Source: Hydractinia symbiolongicarpus
Lineage: Eukaryota; Cnidaria; Hydrozoa; Anthoathecata; Hydractiniidae
Assembly (NCBI RefSeq): GCF_029227915.1
Contig: NC_079881.1
Location: 24,095,501-24,159,500 of the forward strand
Direction of reading: 5' to 3'
DNA: 64,000 bases
Both the position numbers and the translations under genes were made by a program. This document shows positions 11,272-29,504 of this stretch, piece after piece (position 1 is the first letter of the stretch; every line of letters begins with the position of its first letter). Under the pieces are notes generated by a model, which was not told the origin of the DNA, ran no database searches, and saw only the letters and a program-made list of their open reading frames with translations.

Positions 11272-14055
11272 GTGGTAGCGCTTCATTTAAGAATTAACAT
11301 AAATTACATAATACTGGTATTATTGGATGACCACCCATTCGACATTGTTTGCTTATCCGAAACATGGCTAACAAATAATGCTAATTTATTGGAATACGTC
11401 CGTATACCTGGTTACTCAATGGAATATGTGAATAGAGACCAAATTCGAGGAGGGGGTGTTGGAATTTATGTGAACAGTTTGATCAAATATCGCATTCGAA
11501 AGGATATTAATGATATGTACGAAAATTTAGAGCATTTATGGATCGAGGTAGATGGCCGAAACAAGCATAGTAAACTACTTCTTGGGGTCATATACCGCTC
11601 GGAAAGAATCATCTCCTTTCCTGACTGGTTAACTAAATTTGAAGATTTGATAACTTATATCCAAACAACATGGGATGGCCTGCTACTTATAACAGGGGAC
11701 ATAAACATAAATCTTCTCAAACCAGAATGTTGCCAAGTAAGACAGTACAACAATATTTTATCTGCATTCAACCTTAAACAGATAGTATCAAAGCCAACCA
11801 GGACGACTCCTTTAAGCGCAACATTGATCGATCATATGATAATTAACAATAATACCAAAATCGCACATACTGATGTATTACCATGCGAAACTATTAGTGA
11901 CCATGATGGACCTTACGCTATCATCAACATTAAATACGATAAGTTTAAACCTCGATATAAAATGATAAGAGATGAAAGGCAGTTTGATAGGGAATCTTTT
12001 GTGTCGGATTTCTCGAACCTACCGACATCAGTTATATGCGCTATAGATGATCCAGAAGAAAAAGTGGAGATACTTCACAAGTTCATGCAAGATTGCATTG
12101 ATAGACATGGCCCGTTAAGAAGAACAAAAATAACAAGACCACCATCTCCATGGATTCATACTTTAAACATAAAAAGTGACCAAACGAAGCGAAATAAACT
12201 TCGAAAACTTGCTCATGAAACTAACGATCAAATGATATGGAACGAATTTCGACAACTTAAAAACTCTGTTAAGAAAAAGATCAAGAAAGCTAAAGTTTCC
12301 TTTTATAGAAAAGCACTTAGTTCTAAAAACTCGAAAGAAGTGTGGAACACTATCAATCGAATTTTACATCCTCCTTCGAAGCCTCTTCATTTTGACGCTG
12401 ATAGTGTAAACACTTTTTTTGCCGGAACAGCTGAGCGAGTTACTGGATCAATTCCAAAATCTGAAATTGATTTAAAGGAAGTACTCCAAACATTACCACC
12501 ATCGACTTCCAAAATGTTTCAACTCAGACATGTTAAGTATGAGGAGGTACTTAAAGAACTTAAAGGACTACGTAACGATATATCAACTGGGTTTGATGAT
12601 ATACCAGTGAAATATGTTAAATTACTAGCAAATGAAATTTCTTCTGTTCTAACACATAATATAAATACGTGCATTGAGAAAAAATGCTTCCCGTGTCAAT
12701 GGAAAGTGGCAAGAGTCGCACCTATTCCAAAAGTGAATGTTCCTACATCAATAAAAGAACTACGACCGATCTCCATCCTTCCTATTTTATCCAAAGTATT
12801 TGAACGTCTTATCCTTACACAAATGATAATCTTTATCGATGAGAAATCTTTATATTCCGAAACGATGTCCGGATACCGAAAAGGACACTCCTCGACTACT
12901 TTGTTGATGAAACTTAGAACGGATATCAAAGAAGCAATGAGTAAAAACGAAATCAGTCTTGTAGTATTAGCTGACTTTTCGAAAGCCTTTGATACTGTTC
13001 AATATGAAACTACAATGAGGAAACTCAACCAAATCGGTTTTTCCAAAGAGTTTGTTGAACTAATTTTGAGTTACTTGTGTGGCAGAAAACAAATTGTGCG
13101 AATTAATGATAAGACCTCTGAATTTTGTAACATCACATCTGGTGTGCCGCAAGGGTCAATATTAGGCCCTGTTATTTTCAATTTATACGTCACTGACCTG
13201 GAAATGCATTTGACAACGAGTACGTTACAGTATGCTGACGACACCACTTTGTTTACGTCCACAAAATTAAATAACCTTGCGAAGGCAAAGGAACAAATAA
13301 ACGGAGATATAAGTCAACTTCAAAGATGGTCTACAAATAACAATCTTGTTCTGAACAAGGAAAAAACAAAGTTAATGGTGTTTTCAACATCACAAATGTC
13401 AAAACGATACAATCTCAACGACCTCGATTGTACTGATATCAAACTGGATGACTTCCAGATTGAAAGAGTTCCAACATGGTCTGTATTGGGTGTTAAATTA
13501 GATGAACACCTAAGTTGGAATGATCATGTACAGAGTGTAGTATCGTGTTGTCATGGCATCTTATCTATATTACGTAAACTAAAACGCATGGCACCATTTA
13601 AGTTACGAAAACAATTAGCTGAAATGCTAGTCTTGTCAAAATTTGACTTTAACGACACTGTTTATATTCCATTAACAGCCATCCAAATTCGAAAGCTGCA
13701 TAAAGTGATGATATGTGCAGCCAGCTTTGTATGGAATAAGTACAGCCATACTGAAGATATAACACGTTTAGGTTGGTTACCTATTAAACAAAGACGAGAA
13801 TGGCATTTGATGATCACAGCCTTTAAAAGTGTTCATCAGAATAATTGGCCAAAGTATTTGAAAAATGAAATTGTTGTTCACAAAAGAACTCTTCGAAATG
13901 CTGACGAAATTCGATTAAAGACATCACTTCGCAAAAACACTTTCGAAGATGTAACAACTACGTCTTTCAATCGACTTCCTAAAGACATTCGCTCGATTAA
14001 AAAGCTGATAACATTTAAAAGAGAGACAAAATTATTTTTACTGAAAGAAATTTAA
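11272..14055 (+). CDS. LINE ORF2 polyprotein: endonuclease (N-truncated) plus reverse transcriptase
   Basis: The frame runs 927 codons with no internal stop. In an intact element this protein nicks target DNA and copies the element RNA there. The opening GTG and about the first 11 codons come from satellite; element sequence starts near residue 12. Endonuclease (to about 220): SETW 29-32, TGDIN 141-145, LIDHMI 195-200, SDHDGPY 209-215. The first endonuclease strand with its metal-binding Asn is missing, so nuclease activity is doubtful. RT (about 425-770): FPCQWKVARVAPIPK 473-487, RPISILP 498-504, motif A LADFSKAFD 566-574, motif B SGVPQGSILGP 623-633, catalytic YADD 654-657, NLVLNKEKTK 691-700, LGVKLDEHLSWN 739-750. 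The C-terminal region with GWLPIKQR (834-841) is typical of CR1/L2/Jockey-like proteins. RT residues look intact. Translation from the satellite GTG is unlikely; I treat this as a truncated, probably non-autonomous copy. Confidence 0.93.
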   Translation: MVALHLRININYIILVLLDDHPFDIVCLSETWLTNNANLLEYVRIPGYSMEYVNRDQIRGGGVGIYVNSLIKYRIRKDINDMYENLEHLWIEVDGRNKHSKLLLGVIYRSERIISFPDWLTKFEDLITYIQTTWDGLLLITGDININLLKPECCQVRQYNNILSAFNLKQIVSKPTRTTPLSATLIDHMIINNNTKIAHTDVLPCETISDHDGPYAIINIKYDKFKPRYKMIRDERQFDRESFVSDFSNLPTSVICAIDDPEEKVEILHKFMQDCIDRHGPLRRTKITRPPSPWIHTLNIKSDQTKRNKLRKLAHETNDQMIWNEFRQLKNSVKKKIKKAKVSFYRKALSSKNSKEVWNTINRILHPPSKPLHFDADSVNTFFAGTAERVTGSIPKSEIDLKEVLQTLPPSTSKMFQLRHVKYEEVLKELKGLRNDISTGFDDIPVKYVKLLANEISSVLTHNINTCIEKKCFPCQWKVARVAPIPKVNVPTSIKELRPISILPILSKVFERLILTQMIIFIDEKSLYSETMSGYRKGHSSTTLLMKLRTDIKEAMSKNEISLVVLADFSKAFDTVQYETTMRKLNQIGFSKEFVELILSYLCGRKQIVRINDKTSEFCNITSGVPQGSILGPVIFNLYVTDLEMHLTTSTLQYADDTTLFTSTKLNNLAKAKEQINGDISQLQRWSTNNNLVLNKEKTKLMVFSTSQMSKRYNLNDLDCTDIKLDDFQIERVPTWSVLGVKLDEHLSWNDHVQSVVSCCHGILSILRKLKRMAPFKLRKQLAEMLVLSKFDFNDTVYIPLTAIQIRKLHKVMICAASFVWNKYSHTEDITRLGWLPIKQRREWHLMITAFKSVHQNNWPKYLKNEIVVHKRTLRNADEIRLKTSLRKNTFEDVTTTSFNRLPKDIRSIKKLITFKRETKLFLLKEI
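11299..11304. other. Left target-site duplication of the LINE (ATAAAT)
   Basis: ATAAAT at 11299-11304 closes the left satellite arm and recurs at 14575-14580, where the satellite resumes. The interrupted unit has 122 bases on the left (11183-11304) and 251 on the right (14581-14831). Together they give 373, the normal length. The right copy overlaps the TAA tail, so the duplication could be shorter or partly coincidental. Confidence 0.65.
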
Positions 14056-14344
14056 GTAAATTTTTGTGGATCATTCTGTTGTTATGCGTTAATTGACTTT
14101 TCCTTACTCAAACCGCGCACTTTCTCTTCTGTGTTTTTGTTTTTGTTTTTGTTTTCTCGTCCGTTTCTTTTAACAATATTATCACTAGTATTTTTTTTTT
14201 TTAATATATATTAGAAATTTCTTTTAGTGTAAGCATAATGTATATATATACATATATTTTAAATTTTATTAATCTCCTTGTTTAAAATTTTCTGGATGAA
14301 GAGCTATGTATATTTGTATATGGATATGCCAGAATATAGTCTTT
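14056..14344 (+). other. 3' UTR of the LINE
   Basis: This AT-rich stretch lies between the ORF stop and the TAA tail. It holds a (GTTTTT)n-like run at about 14133-14156, a T-run near 14190 and an alternating TA stretch around 14239-14260. I see no further coding sequence. In LINEs the 3' end is usually what the RT recognises, so this part probably defines the family. Confidence 0.8.
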
Positions 14345-20750
<6,406 letters not shown>

Positions 20751-21076
20751 ATTCTATAAGTGAGACAAATAGACTCCTAGAAATAACATTCTTCTTAATT
20801 TGACATAATTGCCGGATCTCAGCGCTTACACTGGGCGCTGTGGTAGCGCTTCATTTAAAAATTAAGATAAATAAGTCAATTTTTACTGTGGGACCAATCC
20901 TGACCGATACCACACGCTGAATGAATAGGAACAGTTTCAAAAACTACATTTCATTGACTTCTTGGCGGTATCAATCAGTGAAATTTTTTCGATATTACTA
21001 AGTTACATCGTTTTTAAAAGTGAAACGATTGACTCTGGGACTCCATTGAACTGATTTTGGATTTTTGACTTTATAA
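20751..21076 (+). repeat. First 48-bp-deletion satellite unit
   Basis: At 20975/20976 the unit reads GTATCAATC followed directly by AGTG. The 48 bp that normally carry CCGTTTGAGTTACAACGG, TGCGTCACATATTC and the GTACCAACATG segment are missing. The same junction recurs downstream near 22051, 23493, 24566, 32335, 34908, 36717, 41945, 42645, 45203, 54483, 56683 and 58863, making 13 copies in all. This copy has extra divergence after the junction (GTGAAATTTTTTCG rather than GTGATATTTTTCCG). Confidence 0.9.
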
Positions 21077-22521
21077 ATGTGATAAATGAGCCATTTTAAC
21101 TACAAGAAATAACATTCTTCATAATTTGACATGATTGCTCGAACTCAGCGATTACATTGGGCGCTGTGGTAGCGCTTTATTTAAAAATTTAGATAAATAA
21201 GTCTTTTTTTACTGTCGGACCAATCCTGGCCGTTAGCACGCGCTTAAGACATAGAGACATTCTCAAAAACTACATTTCATTGCCTTCTTGGCGGTATCAA
21301 TCCGTTTGGGTTACAACGGTGGCGTCACATATTCGTACCAACATATATTTAGTGATGTTTTTCCGATATTACTATGTTGAATCGCTTTTAACAGTGAAAC
21401 GATTGACTGTGGGACTTAATTGAACTGATTTTGGACTTTGACCTTATAAATGTGATAAATGAGCCAGTTTGACTACAAGAAATAACATTCTTCTTAATTT
21501 GACATGATTGCCGGAACTTAGCGATTACACTGGACGCTGTGGTAGCACTTTATTTAAAAATTTAGATAAATAAGTCATTTTTTACTGTGGGACCAATCCT
21601 AGCCGTTATCGCGCGCAGAAGAAATAGAGACACTTTTAAAAACTACATTTCATTGACTTTCTAACGGTGTCAGTCCGTTCAGGTTACAACGGTTGCGTAA
21701 CATATTCGTACGAACAAGTATTTAGCGATATTTTTCTGACATTACTAGGTTGCATCGCTTTTAACAGTGAAACGATTAACTGAGGGACTTAATTGAACTG
21801 ATTCTGTACTGTGATCTTATAAATGTGATAAATGAGGCAATTGGACTCCAAGGAATAACATTTTTCTGAATTTGACATGATTGCTGTATCTCAGCGATTA
21901 TACTGGGCTATGTGGTAGCGCTTTATTTAAAAATTTAGATAAACAAGTCATTTTTTACTGTGGGACCAATCCTGACCGATACCACGCGCTGAATAAATAG
22001 GAACAGTTTCCAAAACTACATTTCATTGACTTCTTGGCGGTATCAATCAGTGATATTTTTCCGATATTACTAAGTTACATCGCTTTTAACAGTGAAAAGA
22101 TTGACTCTGGGACTTAATTGAACTGATTTTGGATTTTTGACCTTATAAATGTGATAAATGAGCCAGTTTAACAACAAGAAATAACATTCTTCTTAATTTG
22201 ACATGATTGCTGGAACTCAGTGATTACACTGGGCGCTGTGGTAGCGCTTTATGTAAAAATTTAGATAAATAAGTCTTTTTTTACTGTGGGACCAATCCTG
22301 GCCGTTAGCACGCGCCTAAGAAATAGAGACATTCTCAAAAACTACATTTCATTGACTTCTTGGCGGTATCAACCCGTTTGGGTTACAACGGTTGCGTCAC
22401 ATATTCGTACCAACATATATTTAGTGATGTTTTTCCGATATTACTATGTTACATCGCTTTTAACAGTGAAACGATTGACTGTGGGACTTAATTGAACTGA
22501 TTTTGGACTTTGACCTTATAA

Positions 22522-23594
22522 ATGTGATAAATGAGCCAGTTTGACTACAAGAAATAACATTCTTCTTAATTTGACATGATTGCCGGAACTCAGCGATTAC
22601 ACTGGGCGCTGTGGTAGCGCTTTATTTAAAAATTTAGATAAATAAGTCTTTTTTGACTGTGGGACCACTCCGGGCCGTTAGCACACGCTGAAGAAAGAGA
22701 GACATTCTCAAAAACTACATTTCATTGAGTTCTTGGCGGTATCAATCCGTTTGAGTTACAAGGGTTGCGTCACATATTAGTACCGACATGTATTTAGGGA
22801 TAGTATTCGGATATTACTAGGTTGCATCGCTTTTAACAGTGAAACGTTTGACTGTGGGACTTAATTGAACTGATTTTAGACTTTTACCTTATAAAGATGA
22901 TAAATGAGCCAGTTCGACTACAAGAGATAACATTCTTCTTAATTCGACATGATTGCTTGAATTCAGCGAGTACACTAGTCTCTGTGGTAGCGCTTTATTT
23001 AAAAAGTTAGATGAATAAGTCTTTTTTTTACTGTGGGATCAATCCTGGCCGTTAGCACACGCTGAAGAAATAGAGACATTCTCAAAATCTACATTTCATT
23101 GACTTCTTGGCGGTATCAATCCGTTTGAGTTACAACGGTTGCGTCACATATTTGTACCAACATGTATTTAGTGATATTTTTCCGATATTACTAAGTTACA
23201 TCGCTTTTAACAGTGAAAGGATTGACTCTGAGACTTAATTGAACTGATTTTGGACTGTGACTTTATAAATTCTATAAGTGAGACAAATAGACTCCTAGAA
23301 ATAACATTCTTCTTAATTTGACATGATTGCTGGATCTCAGTGCTTACACTGGGCGCTGTGGTAGCGCTTCATTTAAAAATTAAGATAAATAAGTCAATTT
23401 TTACTGTGGGACCAATCCTGACCGATACCACGCGCTGAATGAATAGGAAGAGTTTCAAAAACTACATTTCATTGACTTCTTGGCGGTATCAATCAGTGAT
23501 ATTTTTCCGATATTACTAAGTTACATCGTTTTTAAAAGTGAAACGATTGACTCTGGGACTCAATTGAACTGATTTTGGATTTTTGACCTTATAA
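22522..23594 (+). repeat. 3-unit HOR (1073 bp), copy 1
   Basis: This block repeats at 23595 with an offset of 1073 bp (373+374+326). Shared rare variants are GACCACTCCGGGCC, TACAAGGGTTGCG, CATATTAGTACCGAC, TTTAGACTTTTACC and AGTCTCTGTGG. Over the compared stretch the copies look essentially identical, so the duplication is recent. Confidence 0.9.
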
Positions 23595-24667
23595 ATGTGA
23601 TAAATGAGCCAGTTTGACTACAAGAAATAACATTCTTCTTAATTTGACATGATTGCCGGAACTCAGCGATTACACTGGGCGCTGTGGTAGCGCTTTATTT
23701 AAAAATTTAGATAAATAAGTCTTTTTTGACTGTGGGACCACTCCGGGCCGTTAGCACACGCTGAAGAAAGAGAGACATTCTCAAAAACTACATTTCATTG
23801 AGTTCTTGGCGGTATCAATCCGTTTGAGTTACAAGGGTTGCGTCACATATTAGTACCGACATGTATTTAGGGATAGTATTCGGATATTACTAGGTTGCAT
23901 CGCTTTTAACAGTGAAACGTTTGACTGTGGGACTTAATTGAACTGATTTTAGACTTTTACCTTATAAAGATGATAAATGAGCCAGTTCGACTACAAGAGA
24001 TAACATTCTTCTTAATTCGACATGATTGCTTGAATTCAGCGAGTACACTAGTCTCTGTGGTAGCGCTTTATTTAAAAAGTTAGATGAATAAGTCTTTTTT
24101 TTACTGTGGGATCAATCCTGGCCGTTAGCACACGCTGAAGAAATAGAGACATTCTCAAAATCTACATTTCATTGACTTCTTGGCGGTATCAATCCGTTTG
24201 AGTTACAACGGTTGCGTCACATATTTGTACCAACATGTATTTAGTGATATTTTTCCGATATTACTAAGTTACATCGCTTTTAACAGTGAAAGGATTGACT
24301 CTGAGACTTAATTGAACTGATTTTGGACTGTGACTTTATAAATTCTATAAGTGAGACAAATAGACTCCTAGAAATAACATTCTTCTTAATTTGACATGAT
24401 TGCTGGATCTCAGTGCTTACACTGGGCGCTGTGGTAGCGCTTCATTTAAAAATTAAGATAAATAAGTCAATTTTTACTGTGGGACCAATCCTGACCGATA
24501 CCACGCGCTGAATGAATAGGAAGAGTTTCAAAAACTACATTTCATTGACTTCTTGGCGGTATCAATCAGTGATATTTTTCCGATATTACTAAGTTACATC
24601 GTTTTTAAAAGTGAAACGATTGACTCTGGGACTCAATTGAACTGATTTTGGATTTTTGACTTTATAA
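23595..24667 (+). repeat. 3-unit HOR (1073 bp), copy 2
   Basis: This is the tandem partner of 22522-23594 with the same variant order. It is followed at 24668 by a block resembling 21077 onward, so it sits inside an older, larger repeat. Confidence 0.9.
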
Positions 24668-27600
24668 ATGTGATAAATGAGCCAGTTTAACTACAAGAAA
24701 TAACATTCTTCATAATTTGACATGATTGCTGGAACTCAGCGATTACATTGGGCGCTGTGGTAGCGCTTTATTTAAAAATTTAGATAAATAAGTCTTTTTT
24801 TACTGTGGGACCAATCCTGGCCGTTTGCACGCGCTTAAGACATAGAGACATTCTCAAAAACTACATTTCATTGACTTCTTGGCGGTATCAATCCTTTTGG
24901 GTTACAACGGTGGCGTCACATATTCGTACCAACATATATTTAGTGATGTTTTTCCGATATTACTATGTTGAATCGCTTTTAACAGTGAAACGATTGACTG
25001 TGGGACTTAATTGAACTGATTTTGGACTTTGACCTTATAAATGTGATAAATGAGCCAGTTTGACTACAAGAAATAACATTCTTCTTAATTTGACATGATT
25101 GGCGGAACTTAGCGATTACACTGGGCGCTGTGGTAGCGCTTTCTTTAAAAATTTAGATAAATAAGTCATTTTTTACTGTGGGACCAATCCTAGCCGTTAT
25201 CGCGCGCAGAAGAAATAGAGACACTTTTAAAAACTACATTTCATTGACTTTCTAACGGTGTCAGACCGTTCAGGTTACAACGGTTGCGTCACATATTCGT
25301 ACGAACAAGTATTTAGCGATATTTTTCTGACATTACTAGGTTGCATCGCTTTTAACAGTGAAACGATTGACTGAGGGACTTAATTGAACTGATTCTGGAC
25401 TGTGATCTTATAAATGTGATAAATGAGGCAATTGGACTCCAAGGAAAAACATTTTTCTTAATTTGACATGATTGCTGTAACTCAGCGATTATACTGGGCT
25501 ATGTGGTAGCGCTTTATTTAAAAATTTAGATAAACAAGTCATTTTTTACTGTGGGACCAATCCTGACCGATACCACGCGCTGAATAAATAGGAACAGTTT
25601 CCAAAACTACATTTCATTGATTTCTTGGCGGTATCAATCCGTTTCAGTTACAACGGTTGCGTCACATATTCCTACCGACATGTATTTAGCGATAGTATTC
25701 GGACATTACTAGATTGCATCGCTTTTAACTGTGAAACGATTGACTGTGGGACTTAATTAAACTGATTTTGGACTTTCACCTTATAAATGTGATAAATGAG
25801 TCAACTGGACCCCAAGAAATATCATTCTTATTAATTTGGCATGATTGCCGAAACTCATCCATTACACCGGGTACTGCGGTAGCGCTTCATTTAAAAATTT
25901 AGATAAATAACTCATTCTGTACTGTGGGACCAATCCTGGCCGTTAGCACACGCTGAAGAAAGAGAGACAATCTCAAAAACTACATTTCATTGATTTCTTG
26001 GCGGTATCAATCCGTTTCAGTTACAACGGTTGCGTCACATATTCCTACCGACATGTATTTAGCGATAGTATTCGGACATTACTCGGTTGCATCGCTTTTA
26101 ACTGTGAAACGATTGACTGTGGGACTTAATTGAACTGATTTTGGACTGGGACCTGATGAATGTGAAAGTGAGACAATTCGACTTCAAGAAATAACATTCT
26201 TCTTAAATTGGCATGATTGCCGAAACTCATCCATTTTACCGGGTGCTGTGGTAGCGCTTCATTTAAAAATTTAGATGAATAACTCATTATGTACTGTGGG
26301 ACCAATCGTAGCCGTTATCGCGCGCTGAAGAAATAGAGACAGTTTCAAAAACTACATTTCAATGACTTTCTAACGGTATCAGTCCGTTTGAGTTACAACG
26401 GTTGCGTCATATATTCGTACAAACATGTTTTTAGCGATAGTAATCGGATATTACTAGGTTGCATCGCTTTTAACAGTGAAACGATTGACTGAGGGCCTCA
26501 ATTGAACTGATTCTAGACTGTGACCTTATAAATGTGATAAATGAGGCAATTGGACTCCAAGGAAAAACATTCTTCTTAATTTGACATGATTGCTGTAACT
26601 CAGCGATTATACTGGGCGCTGTGGTAGCGCTTTATTTAAAAATTTAGATAAATAAGTCTTTTTTTACTGTGGGACCAATCCCGGCCGTTAGCACACGCTG
26701 AAGAAAGAGAGACATTCTCAAAAACTACATTTTATTGACTTCTTGGTGGTATCAATCCGTTTGAGTTACTACGGTTGCGTCACATATTCGTACCGACATG
26801 TATTTAGCAATAGTATTCGGATAGTACTAGGTTGCATCGCTTTTAACAGTGAAATGTTTGACTGTGGGACTTAATTGAACTGATTTTGGGCTTTGACTTT
26901 ATAAAGATGTTAAATGAGCCAGTTCGACTACAAGAAATAACATTCTTCTTAATTCGACATGATTGCTGGAATTCAGCGAGTACACTAGTCTCTGTGGTAG
27001 CGCTTCATTTAAAAATTTAGATAAATAACTCATTCTGTACTGTGGGACCAATCGTAGCCGTTATCGCGCGCTGTAGAAATAGAGACAGTTTCAAAAACTA
27101 CATTTCAATGACTTTCTAACGGTATCAGTCCGTTTGAGTTACAACGGTTGCGTCATATATTCCTACAAACATGTATTTAGCGATAGTATTCGGATATTAC
27201 TAGGTTGCATCGCTTTTAACAGTGAAACGATTGACTGAGGGCCTCAATTGAACTAATTCTAGACTGTGACCTTATAAATGTGATAAATGAGGCAATTTGA
27301 CTCCAAGGAAAAACATTCTTCTTAATTTGACATGATTGCGGAACTCAGCGATTACACTGGGCGCTGTGGTAGCGCTTTATTAAAAAATTTAGATAAATAA
27401 GTCTTTTCTTATTGTGGGACCAATCCTGGCCGTTAGCACAAGCTAAAGAAAGAGAGACATTCTCAAAAACTACATTTTATTGAGTTCTTGGTGGTATCAA
27501 TCCGTTTGAGTTACAACGGTTGCGTCACATATTCGTACCGACATGTATTTAGCAATAGTATTCGGATATTACTAGGTTGCATCGCTTTTAACAGTGAAAC

Positions 27601-28023
27601 GTTTGACTGTGGGACTTAATTGAACTGATTTTGGGCTTTGACTTTATAAAGATGTTAAATGACCCAGTTTGACTACAAGAAATAACATTCTTCTTAATTC
27701 GACATGATTGCTGGAATTCAGCGAGTACACTAGTCTCTGTGGTAGCACTTTATTTAAAAAATTAGATAAATAAGTCTTTTTTTACTGTGGGATCAATCCT
27801 GGCCGTTAGCACACGCTGAAGAAATAGAGACATTCTCAAAAACTACTTTTTATTGACTTCTTGGCGGTATGAATCCGTTTGAGTTACAACGGTTGCGTCA
27901 CACGTTCGTACCAACATGTACTTAGTAATTTTTTTTCCGATATTACTAAGTTGTACCGCTATTAGCATTGCAGCGATTGACTCTGGGACTTAACTGAAGT
28001 AACTTTGGACTGTGACCTTATAA

Positions 28024-29504
28024 ATGTGATAAGTGAGTCAACTGGACCCCAAGAAATATCATTCTTATTAATTTGGCATGATTGCCGAAACTCATCCATT
28101 ACACCGGGTGCTGTGGTAGCGCTTTATTTAAAATTTTAGATAAATAAGTCTTTTTTTACTGTGGGACCAATCCTGGCCGTTAGCACGCGCTTAAGAAATA
28201 GAGACATTCTCAAAAACTACATTTCATTGACTTCTTGGCGGTATCAATCCGTTTGAGTTACAACGGTTGCGTCACATATTCGTACCAACATATATTTAGT
28301 GATAGTTTTCAGATATTACTATGTTGCATCGCTTTTAACAGTGAAACGATTGACTGAGGGCCTCAATTAGACTGATTCCAGACTGTGACCTTATAAATGT
28401 GATAAATGAGGCAATTGGACTCCAAGGAAAAACATTCTTCTTAATTTGACATGATTGCTGTAACTCAGCGATTATACTGGGCGCTGTGGTAGCGCTTTAT
28501 TTAAAAATTTAGATAAATAAGTCATTTTTTACTGTGGGATCAATCCTGACCGTTAGCACACGCTGAAGAAAGAGAAACATTCTCAAAAACTACATTTTAT
28601 TGACTTCTTGGCGGTATCAATCCGTTTTAGTTACAACGGTTGCGTCACTTATTCGCACCGACATGTATTTAGCAATAATATTCGGATATTACTAGGTTGC
28701 ATCGCTTTTAACAGTGAAACGTTTGACTGTGGGACTTAATTGAACTGATTTTGGGCTTTGACTTTATAAAGATGTTAAATGACCCAGTTTGACTACAAGA
28801 AATAACATTCTTCTTAATTCGACATGATTGCTGGAATTCAGCGAGTACACTAGTCTCTGTGGTAGCACTTTATTTAAAAAATTAGATAAATAAGTCTTTT
28901 TTTACTGTGGGATCAATCCTGGCCGTTAGCACACGCTGAAGAAATAGAGACATTCTCAAAAACTACTTTTCATTGACTTCTTGGCGGTATGAATCCGTTT
29001 GAGTTACAACGGTGGCGTCACATGTTCGTACCAACATGTACTTAGTAATTTTTTTTCCGATATTACTAAGTTGTACCGCTATTAGCAGTGCAGCGATTGA
29101 CTCTGGGACTTAACTGAAGTAACTTTATAAATGTGATAAGTGAGTCAACTGGACCCCAAGAAATATCATTCTTATTAATTTGGCATGATTGCCGAAACTC
29201 ATCCATTATACCGGGTGCTGTGGTAGCGCTTTATTTAAAATTTTAGATAAATAAGTCTTTTTTTACTGTGGGACCAATCCTGGCCGTTAGCACGCGCTTA
29301 AGAAATAGAGACATTCTCAAAAACTACATTTCATTGACTTCTTGGCGGTATCAATCCGTTTGAGTGACAACGGTTGCGTCACATATTCGTACCAACATAT
29401 ATTTAGTAATTTTTTTTCCGATATTACTAAGTTGTACCGCTATTAGCATTGCAGCGATTGACTCTGGGACTTAACTGAAGTAACTTTGGACTGTGACCTT
29501 ATAA
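28024..29504 (+). repeat. 4-unit HOR (about 1.48 kb), copy 1
   Basis: The four units starting at 28024, 28397, 28770 and 29131 match those at 29505, 29877, 30250 and 30624 in type and order. Near 29121-29126 this copy has a 13-bp deletion (GTAACTTTATAAATG where the partner has GTAACTTTGGACTGTGACC). That makes one interval 361 bp. Confidence 0.85.

Larger units (their letters stand above)
1..11304 (+). repeat. 373-bp satellite array, left arm (about 30 units)
   Basis: This arm is made of head-to-tail copies of an AT-rich unit of about 373 bp. The landmark TTATAAATG (or a variant), scored at its last A before TG, falls at 1, 374, 747, 1120, 1493, 1865, 2238, 2611, 2983, 3356 and so on to 11183. 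Intervals are 371-373 throughout. Every unit carries the same ordered landmarks: TTATAAATG, TTGACATGATTG, GCGCTGTGGTAGCGC, CTGTGGGACC, a CpG-rich CGCGCGCTGAAG, CCGTTTGAGTTACAACGG, ATTCGTACCAACATG, and CTGTGGGACT. No unit here has the 48-bp deletion found in the right arm. The arm ends inside a unit where a LINE has inserted. I see no gene in it; short open frames are incidental. Confidence 0.97.
20751..25786 (+). repeat. Satellite domain with 3-unit blocks including 325-bp units
   Basis: Landmarks fall at 20751, 21077, 21450, 21823, 22149, 22522, 22895, 23269, 23595, 23968, 24342, 24668, 25041, 25414 and 25787. The 326-bp intervals mark the 48-bp-deletion units. Blocks of two full units and one short unit are duplicated in tandem. 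The region from 21077 also resembles that from 24668 at an offset of 3591 bp (shared TAACTACAAG and CTTCATAATTTGAC). I see no gene. Confidence 0.9.

Noticed and set aside
12696-13262. Minus-strand open frames inside the LINE (12696-12929, 13071-13262)
   Set aside because: They are shadows of the RT coding strand, which shows clear RT motifs.
22286-22495. 69-aa open frame beginning MGPILAV, also at 24805-25014 and 33324-33533
   Set aside because: All three are the same frame of the same satellite class, open only where a few stop-creating variants are absent. Most units of the class are interrupted, and no domain or codon signature is visible. They are satellite artefacts.
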